64,000 bases of DNA, taken from contig NZ_ATTE01000001.1 in the NCBI RefSeq assembly GCF_000419525.1, forward strand, positions 5,004,001 through 5,068,000. Reading direction: 5' to 3'. The translations under genes were made by a program, and so were the position numbers. Numbering within the stretch: position 1 is the stretch's first letter; each line of letters starts with the position of its first letter. The stretch comes from Leucothrix mucor DSM 2157. GTDB taxonomy: Bacteria > Pseudomonadota > Gammaproteobacteria > Thiotrichales > Thiotrichaceae. Positions 25,165 through 32,824 of the stretch are shown here, one piece after another. The notes under the pieces are model-generated. The model did not search any database. It was given only the letters and a program-made list of their open reading frames with translations, and was not told where the DNA came from.

Positions 25165-26058
25165 ATGAGTGGATTTGATGATTTGTTCTGGCTGGTTGAA
25201 GTGGTGGAAGCCGGTACGTTAACGGCAGCCGCAGAAAAGCATGAGATTTCAGCAGCGGCGGTGAGTAAGCGGATACGGCTATTGGAGCAGCGCTTGGGTG
25301 TGCGTTTATTGGTGCGGACTACTCGCCATTTACGAATGACTGAGGCGGGTGAGATTTACTATCAGCGAGGTAAAGCGCTACTGGCTGAGTTTCAGGAGCT
25401 TGAGGATAATGTGGCTTCCACCACGGAGCGCTTATGCGGGCAGATTCGGATTAATGCCCCGATGACCTTTGGCCAACGTCAGCTAGTAAAGCCGATTAGC
25501 GAGTTTATGAAGCAATATCCGGAGGTTGAAATCACGCTGCACTTAGATGACCGCGCCATTGATATTATGGGCAGCGATTATGATCTGGTGATGCGTATTG
25601 GTGTGTTGGAGGACTCATCCTTGGTTGCGCAGCGCGTGGGTGGTACGGCAATGATGTGTTGTGCATCTCCTCGTTATTTAGAGCAAGCTGGTACGCCAGT
25701 CATTCCCGAAGATTTACAGCATCACGAATGCCTGATTTACGAGCAGCAATCGCGGTATTCCAGTTGGGGCTTTGAGCGCGATGGTGAGATCACCAAGGTT
25801 TCGGTTAAAGGAAAGCTATCGTCTAATAATGGCGATGTATTGTGCCAGACTGCCTGTAATGATCAGGGCGTTGTGTTGATGCCATTGTTTATTTTGCAGG
25901 ATGCGTTAAACCGAGGTGAGTTGGTGCAGATATTGCCGAAGTATAGTTTTGAGCCGCTGAATATTTATGCCATGTATCCGACTCGGAATTATTTACCGCT
26001 TAAGGTAAAGCGCTTGATTGAGTTTTTGAAAATGCGGCTGGCGTCAGGATACTTGTAA
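25165..26058 (+). CDS. LysR-family transcriptional regulator, candidate controller of the pirin-azoR-kef operon
   Basis: 297 residues, full length. N-terminal winged helix (FWLVEVVEAGTLTAAAEKHEISAAAVSKRIRLLEQRLGVRLLVRTTRHLRMT) and the effector domain of the group related to DsdC/AaeR-type regulators (IRINAPMTFGQRQLVKPISEF, CASPRYLEQAGTP, CLIYEQQSRYSSWGF). It is divergent from the electrophile-defence operon with 99 bases between starts, the classical layout of a LysR gene and its target. Confidence 0.92.
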   Translation: MSGFDDLFWLVEVVEAGTLTAAAEKHEISAAAVSKRIRLLEQRLGVRLLVRTTRHLRMTEAGEIYYQRGKALLAEFQELEDNVASTTERLCGQIRINAPMTFGQRQLVKPISEFMKQYPEVEITLHLDDRAIDIMGSDYDLVMRIGVLEDSSLVAQRVGGTAMMCCASPRYLEQAGTPVIPEDLQHHECLIYEQQSRYSSWGFERDGEITKVSVKGKLSSNNGDVLCQTACNDQGVVLMPLFILQDALNRGELVQILPKYSFEPLNIYAMYPTRNYLPLKVKRLIEFLKMRLASGYL

Positions 26059-26081
26059 GTAACCCTGAAGAAAATAAACTG

Positions 26082-26201
26082 GAAGCTAGGAAGCTAGGAA
26101 GCTAGGAAGCTAGGAAGCTAGGAAGCTAGGAAGCTAGGAAGCTAGGAAGCTAGGAAGCTAGGAAGCTAGGAAGCTAGGAAGCTAGGAAGCTAGGAAGCTA
26201 G
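26082..26201. repeat. Microsatellite: 15 exact copies of GAAGCTAG
   Basis: Fifteen uninterrupted copies of the 8-mer GAAGCTAG (120 bp), between the LysR stop (26058) and the stop of the convergent YcaQ-like gene (26214). Each unit holds the palindrome AGCT, and two overlapping units contain CTAG. The perfect identity of all units suggests recent expansion by strand slippage. Confidence 0.97.
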
Positions 26202-26213
26202 GGGAGTTACTGA

Positions 26214-27407
26214 CTAATCTGGAAAATTTGCCTGTAGTTCTGGCTTTAAGCTGGCATCTGAAACCTGATTAAAGATCACCTGTTTGGAGCCGTTGAATGC
26301 CATAAAGTGATGTAACTCTTTGCTAAAGGCTGCGATAAGCGCCGCTTTTTTAGTAAGCCATGGCTCCAGCGCAAGATTATGAATATGCAGAATCTGCGTT
26401 TTCCGATCAGCCTTGCAATCCATGCGAGCCACCAAGCGACCATCCCATAAAATCGGTAATACAAAATAGCCAAACTTACGTTTCGCAGCGGGTACATAAC
26501 ATTCAATCTGATAATCAAAATCAAATAATGCCTGCATCCGTTTGCGTTGGATAAGTAAATTATCAAAGGGTGATAGAATTTTGAGTTTACTGCGTGGTAG
26601 CGGCTTATCCAGTAAGTTGAGCGATTCTGGTAACACATAATAATCCACGCCAGTGATATTGATGGTTTGCAGCTCGCCATCCTCCAGCATGTGTTTAAGC
26701 GCTTGAGTAATGAGTGGCTTGGTGTTTTTCAGCAGATAGCTAAACTCCGCCGGCAAGCCAACGCCATGCGCCGATAAAAAGCGACGGATCAAAAACCGCG
26801 CATACTCATCGGGTGAGGGCGGTGTATCGTTGATATCTGCGGGTAAGGTGCGCTCGGTCAGATCATAGACTTTGTGAAAATTCTGCCGATAGGGCGTCAT
26901 TAAGTCACCCTGCATATACAAATATTCCAGCGCTTGCTTGGCGGGTTTACTGTGCCAGTCGCTGGTTTTGGGGCCGGTATGTTCAAAGTCTTTGGCCATT
27001 AACGGGCCTTCAGAGCGAATGCGATCATAGACATAGCGCATCAGCTTTTGATCGCGCGGATACCAGTGATCTAATTTTCCGGTAGCCAGAGCGTGTTTAC
27101 GATGCAGCGAAAAACGATAGTCCCGCATGGGCAAATAAGCTGCCGCATGCCACCAATATTCAAAGACCTGCTTTTGCTCAACCAGCTGTTCTAAATGTTC
27201 AGGCTTGTATGCCGGAACCCGATTCCAAAGTGTATGGTGATGCGCTCGCTCAATCACCGAAATAGTGTCGATTTGGATATAGGCTAGTTGCTCTAAAGCA
27301 TTGAGGGTGTTGGCAATTGCCGAGCCAGACGTTTTGGCTGGCGGCAATTGCTGACTGTGTAGAATGAGTTTACGTGCCTGATCGGGAGAGAGCGATTCAG
27401 TCATCAC
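26214..27407 (-). CDS. YcaQ/AlkZ-family winged-helix DNA glycosylase
   Basis: 397 residues, family length (about 400). The helix-turn-helix glycosylase superfamily marker is present: AYIQIDTISVIERAHHHTLWNRVP (about residues 42-65), with the catalytic Gln-hydrophobic-Asp (Q-I-D) triplet, followed by EYWWHAAAYLPMRDYRF and, near the C-terminus, ILSPFDNLLIQRKR and YFVLPILWDGRLVARMD. YcaQ (AlkX) excises bulky N7-alkylguanine lesions and unhooks interstrand crosslinks. The start is ATG 27407 or 27404. The stop lies 12 bases from the GAAGCTAG microsatellite. Confidence 0.9.
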   Translation of the reverse strand: MMTESLSPDQARKLILHSQQLPPAKTSGSAIANTLNALEQLAYIQIDTISVIERAHHHTLWNRVPAYKPEHLEQLVEQKQVFEYWWHAAAYLPMRDYRFSLHRKHALATGKLDHWYPRDQKLMRYVYDRIRSEGPLMAKDFEHTGPKTSDWHSKPAKQALEYLYMQGDLMTPYRQNFHKVYDLTERTLPADINDTPPSPDEYARFLIRRFLSAHGVGLPAEFSYLLKNTKPLITQALKHMLEDGELQTINITGVDYYVLPESLNLLDKPLPRSKLKILSPFDNLLIQRKRMQALFDFDYQIECYVPAAKRKFGYFVLPILWDGRLVARMDCKADRKTQILHIHNLALEPWLTKKAALIAAFSKELHHFMAFNGSKQVIFNQVSDASLKPELQANFPD

Positions 27408-27413
27408 GTGACC

Positions 27414-28328
27414 TCACTGAGTAGATGCAATCCAGGAAAGAATCACAAACAGCGTGAGCCCGGAAAGTATGGTTTGAATGGTAATAATCTTCGCCATCAC
27501 GCGCTGATCACCGCCGAGTTGACCGGCTAGGATGTAGGAATTAATCGCGGTTGGCATGGCAAACATCATCACCAATACTTGCAATGGAACAGTCTCCAGT
27601 CCGAATGCTGTACCGATTAAGTAAGCCGCAACCGGAAAGACCAGCAGCTTAAAGGCCACTGAAATAACGATCGGATACGACCACCAATCATTAAAGCGAA
27701 TAATTAATCCCGCCCCAACCGATAGCAAGCCTAAGGTCAGCGCAACTTGGCCCAGCAGCTGACAAGATGCCAGCAACCACTCAGGTAGCGAAATGGATAA
27801 TGCGTTGAGCAGCAATCCTGTCACGCAGGCGATAATTAGCGGGTTCTTTAATACCACCGCAATTTTGCCGCCCAGCGAAGCCGATTTATTCAGATAAATC
27901 GTGAAAATAACCACGCACAAGATATTGATCGACAGCACTTTCACACCAACTGCCAGTGCCACCACATCCATCGCAAGAGGCGAAGTAAAGGCAGTAGCCA
28001 CCAAGGTCACAGCAATAAATGTGTTGTAGCGAATAGCACCCTGATAGACCGAGGTAAATACCGCTGGGTCTATCGGTCTGATCTTTTGTACTAGCACCAG
28101 CGCCGCCGTCATTAGCAATAGCAGCAAAATGATGGCGGTGCTGAGCTTAAGCAATGGCACTTCGGCCAAATCCATCGTCGATATTTTGGAGACAAGCAGG
28201 GCTGGGAAAAACACGTAATAGACCATGCGGTCGGAACCGCTCCAAAACGCGTCACTTACAAAGGCTTTGCGTTTTAACGCAAAGCCCAGAAAGATCACCA
28301 AAATAATCGGGATGAGAGTGTTACTCAT
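27414..28328 (-). CDS. AEC-family (auxin efflux carrier type) transporter
   Basis: 304 residues with ten hydrophobic segments and the family wording (IPIILVIFLGFALKR, VYYVFFPALLVSKI, NPLIIACVTGLLLN, MMFAMPTAINSYILAGQLGGD). AEC carriers move organic anions such as malate or malonate, or small solutes. Its start lies 3 bases from the PitA stop and its stop 6 bases before the YcaQ-like start, so the three genes are tightly packed on one strand. Confidence 0.9.
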   Translation of the reverse strand: MSNTLIPIILVIFLGFALKRKAFVSDAFWSGSDRMVYYVFFPALLVSKISTMDLAEVPLLKLSTAIILLLLLMTAALVLVQKIRPIDPAVFTSVYQGAIRYNTFIAVTLVATAFTSPLAMDVVALAVGVKVLSINILCVVIFTIYLNKSASLGGKIAVVLKNPLIIACVTGLLLNALSISLPEWLLASCQLLGQVALTLGLLSVGAGLIIRFNDWWSYPIVISVAFKLLVFPVAAYLIGTAFGLETVPLQVLVMMFAMPTAINSYILAGQLGGDQRVMAKIITIQTILSGLTLFVILSWIASTQ

Positions 28329-28331
28329 GGC

Positions 28332-29909
28332 TTAGTAAGGCATCATCATGCCGCGGATCATGAAGTACAGCATAGCCGCCAGTAAGCCAGAAGCCGGTAC
28401 TGTAATCACCCATGCCGCAGCGATTTTGTACAACATAGAGCGCTGAACCAGTTCCTGCTTGTAAGCCGCTTTCATTTGCTTGCGGTCACGTTTACTCAGG
28501 ATTTGCTCTGGACCATTTGCAGCCTTCATTTGGCGGATGAATTCACCTTTTTCCTGCAGTGGGGTGTCTTCAAATTCCTGCAGCGTGGCAGCCACTAAAA
28601 CCGGATCAGAGTCTTCAGCGTGATGCTCTTTAATCTGAGCGATCATGTGCGCCATATTGGCTTCGAAATACTCACGCAAGAAACCAACACCGAATACACC
28701 ACCAACCGCAATGTGCGTGGAGCTAACCGGTAAACCTAATTGTGTCGCGATAATTACCGTAATGGATGCGGCCATGGCAATACAATACGCACGGGTTTTA
28801 TCCAGCTCAGTGATTTCAGAGCCAACCGTACGAATCAGTTTTGGTCCGTAGAGTGCTAAACCAATGGCAATACCGATGGCACCAATCACCATAATCCAAA
28901 GTGGAATACCAGCTTTACCGGCAACTGCACCAGACATGATCGCTTCATTGATTGCAGCCAATGGGCCGATAGCGTTCGCCACATCATTCGCGCCATGCGC
29001 AAAGCTTAGTAGGGCAGCAGAGAAGATCAATGGAATCACAAACATGTCGTTAACTGATTCGCGATTGTTCTCAAGGCTCAGCGCGGCTTTCTTAATTAAA
29101 GGACGAGCAATAAACACGACTGCAGCGGCAATCACCAGACCAATAATAGAGGCAGTAAGGAAGTCGATTTTCCACAGCTTTTTCAGGCCTTTCATCATCA
29201 GATAAACGCTGAATGCCCACGCCATAATGCCCACTAGCAGCGGGATAATGCGCTCTGAGGCCTTGAGTTTGTCTTTCTGATGGATGACTTGCCGTTCAAT
29301 GGTATACAAGAATGCTGCTGCAATCAGGCCCCCCATTACCGGTGAGATCACCCAGCTGGCGACGATTTGAATCATCTTGTCCCAGTTGGCAATACCCAGT
29401 CCACCAGCTGCGATTCCCGCACCTAATACACCACCAACAATGGAGTGAGTGGTGGAGACTGGCGCGCCAATCATGGTTGCAGCGTTCAGCCACACTGCCG
29501 CCGCTAATAGCGCAGCAATCATTAGCCATACAAATACATCCGGATTATTGATTTGTTCCGGATTGATAATGCCGCTTTTAATGGTGCCAACCACACTACC
29601 ACCGGCAATCAATGCCCCGGCAGCTTCGAAGATGGCGGCGATGACAATAGCGCCCACCAGCGTGATGGCTTTGGAGCCCACCGCCGGGCCGACATTATTG
29701 GCGACATCATTCGCACCGATATTCATTGCCATGTAGCCGCCGATAATGGAGGCGACGATCAGCGTCATGCTATTGGGAACGCCAATAAGCTGCGCCTTTA
29801 CATACAATAGAATACCGATTAGGAAAAGGATGGAGATACTTAAGCGGAAGACATCTTGCCTGCTAAGCAGGTTCAGCCGCGCGATTACAGAGAGTCCGTT
29901 GGAGTTCAT
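28332..29909 (-). CDS. pitA: Low-affinity inorganic phosphate transporter
   Basis: 525 residues with the duplicated PiT signature: MAMNIGANDVANNVGPAVGSKA near the N-terminus and AHGANDVANAIGPLAAI in the second half, each followed by hydrophobic helices, and a cytoplasmic central loop. PitA imports phosphate as a metal-phosphate complex with protons. No phoU-like gene accompanies it here. The 5' side has 121 bases before the convergent terminator of the yhhQ gene. Confidence 0.93.
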   Translation of the reverse strand: MNSNGLSVIARLNLLSRQDVFRLSISILFLIGILLYVKAQLIGVPNSMTLIVASIIGGYMAMNIGANDVANNVGPAVGSKAITLVGAIVIAAIFEAAGALIAGGSVVGTIKSGIINPEQINNPDVFVWLMIAALLAAAVWLNAATMIGAPVSTTHSIVGGVLGAGIAAGGLGIANWDKMIQIVASWVISPVMGGLIAAAFLYTIERQVIHQKDKLKASERIIPLLVGIMAWAFSVYLMMKGLKKLWKIDFLTASIIGLVIAAAVVFIARPLIKKAALSLENNRESVNDMFVIPLIFSAALLSFAHGANDVANAIGPLAAINEAIMSGAVAGKAGIPLWIMVIGAIGIAIGLALYGPKLIRTVGSEITELDKTRAYCIAMAASITVIIATQLGLPVSSTHIAVGGVFGVGFLREYFEANMAHMIAQIKEHHAEDSDPVLVAATLQEFEDTPLQEKGEFIRQMKAANGPEQILSKRDRKQMKAAYKQELVQRSMLYKIAAAWVITVPASGLLAAMLYFMIRGMMMPY

Positions 29910-30030
29910 GGGTAGGTCCCGTATCTGGTTTTGGGTAAGAATCCGCCCTGCATTCGCCGACGTACATGTATGGTGCAGGCTGATTCTTTTGGTGCGGGGA
30001 TTTGTATCATGTAAAACGTTTCGGGGCCAA

Positions 30031-30061
30031 TAAAAAAGCCCTGAACTGAGGCTCAGGGCTT
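30031..30061 (-). terminator. Rho-independent terminator after yhhQ
   Basis: AAGCCCTGA (30036-30044) pairs with TCAGGGCTT (30053-30061). Read on the minus strand it is followed by TTTTTTATT, a proper U tract, 26 bases beyond the stop codon of yhhQ. Confidence 0.9.
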
Positions 30062-30086
30062 AATTAAATTCAACAAAATGAATTTT

Positions 30087-30731
30087 TCAGACTGCTCGTG
30101 GCTCGATCCGTTTTACCAGTGTGTTCATTAACAAGCCGTAGGCTGGAACAAACAACGATAAGCTCACTAATAATTTAATGCCGTAATCAACCGCAGCGAT
30201 TTCAGGCCAGTTGGCCGCCATAAATTCATCGGTGCTTTGATAAAAGGCGATTGCGAAGAACAACAGGGTATCTAAAAAGCCACCAATAACGGTCGATGCC
30301 GCTGGTGCAACCCACCATTGGCGAGTCTGGCGTAATTTACTAAATACAGTGACATCTAATAGCTGCCCCAGTGTGTAAGCCACAAAGCTGGCTAATGCGA
30401 TACGCGCGACAAAGGTATTGAGCTCTGATAGCGCCCCAGTGCCCTGAAATTGTGCTTCAAAGAATAATACAGACAATACATAAGAGATCAGCAGTGCCGG
30501 TAGCATTGCCATAAAAATGATTTTACGGGCAGTCGCCGCACCATAGATGCGAATCGTCAGATCGGTTGCCAGAAAGATAAATGGGAAGCTGATGGCGCCC
30601 CAAGTGGTATGCAGGCCGAATAAAGTCACCGGAATTTGCACTAAATAGTTGCTAATGGCGATGATAAATAAGTGAAATGCGGCCAAGTACCAAACGGTTC
30701 GGTTACTGGCGATAGAGGGTACAGTGTTCAT
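30087..30731 (-). CDS. yhhQ: Queuosine precursor (preQ0/preQ1) transporter YhhQ
   Basis: 214 residues from ATG 30731. Six membrane helices and VUT-family wording: AISFPFIFLATDLTIRIYGAATAR, LSVLFF, FVAYTLGQLLDVTVFSKLRQ, AASTVIGGFLDTLLFF. YhhQ imports queuosine precursors for tRNA modification. The longer frame to 30836 runs through the leader and is not coding. The leader carries a preQ1-I-like riboswitch whose last bases are the ribosome-binding site (AAAGG, seven bases before ATG), which independently supports both the start and the substrate. Confidence 0.95.
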   Translation of the reverse strand: MNTVPSIASNRTVWYLAAFHLFIIAISNYLVQIPVTLFGLHTTWGAISFPFIFLATDLTIRIYGAATARKIIFMAMLPALLISYVLSVLFFEAQFQGTGALSELNTFVARIALASFVAYTLGQLLDVTVFSKLRQTRQWWVAPAASTVIGGFLDTLLFFAIAFYQSTDEFMAANWPEIAAVDYGIKLLVSLSLFVPAYGLLMNTLVKRIEPRAV

Positions 30732-30735
30732 GGTA

Positions 30736-30772
30736 TACCTTTTTGTCAATTGGGGTGCTAGGGAACCCAAGG
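30736..30772 (-). promoter_or_regulatory. preQ1-I riboswitch controlling yhhQ translation
   Basis: On the minus strand the leader reads UUGGG-UUCCCUAGCAC-CCCAA-UUGACAAAAAGGU directly before the start codon. The five-base P1 helix UUGGG/CCCAA, the U-and-C-rich loop, and the A-rich tail ending in AAGG match the class I preQ1 aptamer; the known Thermoanaerobacter tengcongensis form is CUGGG...CCCAG-UUAACAAAACAAGG. The tail includes the Shine-Dalgarno bases, so ligand binding should block translation. Aptamer match is by eye. Confidence 0.82.
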
Positions 30773-30923
30773 TTAATCGAATATGAGGAGCGCGATTATA
30801 CACAGCCAGCGAGTGGGTACAAGCGAAGCCACGCACGATCTGCTGATTGTTTGTGCCAGATCAATGCAAATCGCTCAAATCGGAGTAGAATCAATTTTAT
30901 TAAAACCAAAGGAGATTGGAGTA

Positions 30924-31187
30924 ATGGCAACTAAACGTTTAGAGCAACTACTCGCGCAACTACAACAAGAAGTTGAGGGCTTGGATGCCGGTAAGGTCGG
31001 TGAAAAGGCACGACTGGATGCGTTGATTGCCGAGACTAAGCTGACGTTAGCAGAAGATACCATGGATGCGCAGGCGACCATTCTGGAAGAGTTGCGAACC
31101 AAGATCGCTGAGTTTGAGGTTGAGCATCCTACCGCCACGGGTATTGCGCAGCGGTTAATGCAGACCTTAAGCGATATGGGTATCTAA
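30924..31187 (+). CDS. DUF4404-family protein
   Basis: 87 residues from ATG 30924 (MATKRLEQLLAQLQQEVEGL), with AAAGGAGATTGGAG upstream. Largely helical, coiled-coil-like sequence with the C-terminal motif EFEVEHPTATGIAQRLMQTLSDMGI characteristic of DUF4404. Function unknown. The open frame extends upstream to 30783 but that part overlaps the yhhQ leader. Its stop codon abuts the stop of the convergent HAD gene. Confidence 0.85.
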   Translation: MATKRLEQLLAQLQQEVEGLDAGKVGEKARLDALIAETKLTLAEDTMDAQATILEELRTKIAEFEVEHPTATGIAQRLMQTLSDMGI

Positions 31188-31781
31188 TCAGTTAAACAGT
31201 TCGGGCAGGCTTTGAATGCAAACATCCGCCAGCGATTTGAATTCAAACCTGCCACTCTCATCCACATATAAGGTATGAGTACCTGCTGCACGACCTGAGG
31301 CTAAATCGTGGAAGTAATCACCAACCATCACTGCGTTACTTGGTGTTGCCTGCCACTGGTTGAGTAATTTTAGAATGCCATCGGGTGCCGGTTTTGGTGC
31401 GGCGCATTCTCTACTAAGTAAGTTGTCTGGCGTGAAAAAGCCATCCAAGCCCGCCGCTTTGAGCGTGACTTCAATATTAATCGCGTTATTGCGGGTAAGT
31501 ATGCCGAGCTTGGCACCTTGCTCGGTTAAACGGCTTAGCAATTCAGCCGCACCAGTAGCCGGTTCAGACTGCTTGGCAATCTCCAGCTCGATCTCGTTTA
31601 GGCGAATGTGTAAGAGGGCAGCTTCTTCTGCTGGCAATTCATCCAGTGCTTCTAATATCGGCTGACCGAAAGGTAAGCCTAATTCTTTGCGAATTGCATC
31701 AAAGTCATGCTTGGAGATGGTCAGCGTGCCATCCATGTCGAAAATCCAGTTTGGATGCTGAAAGAGTGCGTGCTGTGCCAT
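31188..31781 (-). CDS. HAD-superfamily phosphatase, Gph-like
   Basis: 197 residues. HAD motif I FDMDGTLT (Asp15/Asp17), motif II ILTRNN (Thr/Arg-Asn), motif III KPAPDG (Lys), motif IV VGDYFHDLASG are all present, with a helical cap between I and II. The order and the MVGDYFHD wording resemble phosphoglycolate phosphatase-type enzymes and small phosphatases of unknown substrate. It converges with the DUF4404 gene with no gap. The upstream spacing holds copy 1 of the RNA family. Confidence 0.88.
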   Translation of the reverse strand: MAQHALFQHPNWIFDMDGTLTISKHDFDAIRKELGLPFGQPILEALDELPAEEAALLHIRLNEIELEIAKQSEPATGAAELLSRLTEQGAKLGILTRNNAINIEVTLKAAGLDGFFTPDNLLSRECAAPKPAPDGILKLLNQWQATPSNAVMVGDYFHDLASGRAAGTHTLYVDESGRFEFKSLADVCIQSLPELFN

Positions 31782-31870
31782 AGTGATTGTCCAGTAAGAA
31801 GAGCATACAGATATGCCACAGTGTGCAGCTTAAAAATAGAATTCAACACAAATCGTAACTGTTTTTTGTC

Positions 31871-31905
31871 TAATTAATAGTCCGTTCATCTGGGATCAGC
31901 ATAAT
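31871..31905 (+). promoter_or_regulatory. Promoter-like block, RNA family copy 1
   Basis: TAATTAATAGTCCGTTCAT followed by CATAAT (-10-like, 31900-31905). The same elements (TTAAT, GTTCAT, and TAGAAT at the same place) precede copies 2 and 3, though the intervening bases differ. A canonical TTGACA is absent in all three, which suggests an activator-dependent or alternative-sigma promoter. Confidence 0.55.
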
Positions 31906-31911
31906 GGGCAT

Positions 31912-32045
31912 CAGCTTCAAGGGGCTACAACGAAACAAAAATAATAATAAAAATCAAAACAATAAAAATAAATTCGTTGGTCATATCGTAAGAAATAGGG
32001 AATTCGTGAATCACTCTCTCCATTCACGAATTCCCATATTCTTCA
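31912..32045 (+). ncRNA. Structured small RNA family, copy 1
   Basis: Start inferred from the -10-like box, end from the 3' hairpin. Parts in order: AGCU-UCAAGG-GGCU mini-hairpin; stem A CAACGAA (31928-31934) with TTCGTTG (31973-31979) enclosing an A-rich loop with AATAATAATAA and AACAATAAAAATAA; conserved GTAAGAAA linker; stem B GGGAATTCGTGA (31998-32009) with TCACGAATTCCC (32024-32035) capped by a CU-rich loop (ATCACTCTCTCCAT) and followed by ATATTCTT. See copies 2 and 3 for covariation. No coding sequence is supported here. Confidence 0.72.
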
Positions 32046-32105
32046 CCGCAGTCTTCGCAATACCTTCAACCGCTTTTCCTACCGTTTCCGGTAAGCTTTA
32101 AATCA

Positions 32106-32417
32106 CTACGCTTTAAGATCAAACACGACAATGCCATCTGCGCCGCCGTCTACCGCTGCGACTAATTTTACAGCTGCTGCCTGATGCTCTGGATGGATTA
32201 AGTAGGCATCGCGCGTAGCTTCATCTTTAAAGTCGATAATAAATCCGCCGTTATAGCCTTTATCCATGCCCACTTCCGGTGACACATTGTCGCCTGCTGC
32301 AAAGCCTAACCAGCCATCAACAACTTGCTCCAGATCCGCAACGGTTTGATACAGCGCTTGGCGCTCATCCGCACTTAAGCTGGCTTTGAATTTCAGTAAT
32401 ACCGCATGCTTAATCAT
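32106..32417 (-). CDS. Dabb-family (stress-responsive A/B barrel) protein
   Basis: 103 residues with the ferredoxin-like Dabb fold pattern: MIKHAVLLKFKASLSADERQAL, then GFAAGDNVSPEVGMDKGYNGGFIIDFKDEATRDAYLIHPEH, the typical central block. Members dimerise; some are stress-induced or act as small cyclases or monooxygenase relatives. Five bases separate it from the upstream unknown gene, so they form a two-gene unit. Confidence 0.88.
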   Translation of the reverse strand: MIKHAVLLKFKASLSADERQALYQTVADLEQVVDGWLGFAAGDNVSPEVGMDKGYNGGFIIDFKDEATRDAYLIHPEHQAAAVKLVAAVDGGADGIVVFDLKA

Positions 32418-32422
32418 AGAGC

Positions 32423-32701
32423 TTAATCCTGATCGAATAATTGAATCGCGAAACCGGTTTTCAGCGCTTCTTTGACTTGCTTGTTTTTCTCGCCAAATTT
32501 GCCGACTTTGTCTTTAGCCAGTTGGCGGCGTTTGTCGACTACGACATCGCTAAAGCCAGATTTGGTGACATAGTAACGGGCCAAATACTCTGCGCCGGCT
32601 AAATCCTGAAAGTCGATATACACAATAAAGGGAGCGGTTGCGCCTTTCTCAAAGCCATCAATGGCTTCTCTGGATTTGGCTGTGACAGAAAAAATGTACA
32701 T
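32423..32701 (-). CDS. Hypothetical protein, small alpha/beta
   Basis: 92 residues, not recognised. It begins MYIFSVTAKSREAIDGFEKGA, with a mixed strand/helix pattern and a basic C-terminal helix (KRRQLAKDKVGKFGEKNKQVKEALKTG). No signal peptide or membrane segment. The gene is close to the Dabb-type gene (5 bases), whose product has a similar size, so they may act together. The upstream ribosome-binding site is weak. Confidence 0.6.
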   Translation of the reverse strand: MYIFSVTAKSREAIDGFEKGATAPFIVYIDFQDLAGAEYLARYYVTKSGFSDVVVDKRRQLAKDKVGKFGEKNKQVKEALKTGFAIQLFDQD

Positions 32702-32824
32702 AAAGTTTGCTCGTATGAAGGGAGTAAAAAGCGCACCACAGGTGTTATAGGTGGTGCTATGGGCGCATCTTACAAGATTTCAGCTAAGATTTCAGAGGAA
32801 GCGGCGAGGGCTTACTGTCACGAT

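Larger units (their letters stand above)
31782..32105. other. 324-base intergenic region holding RNA copy 1
   Basis: No protein gene is supported. Besides the RNA element and its promoter block, a short hairpin TACCG-TTTC-CGGTA lies shortly after it, before the Dabb-type gene stop. An open frame starting at 31904 is rejected (see rejected list). Confidence 0.7.

Noticed and set aside
26082-26201. CRISPR or REP-type element
   Set aside because: It is a pure 8-bp tandem tract without spacers or stem-loop units.
31904-32101. Open frame MGISFKGLQRNK... similar to the one at 40510 (MGHSFKGLQRNK...)
   Set aside because: The two frames agree only where the RNA stems agree; the third copy has a stop after five codons (ATG GTG CTC AGC TTC TAG), and the stems covary. 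This is a structured RNA, not a peptide family.
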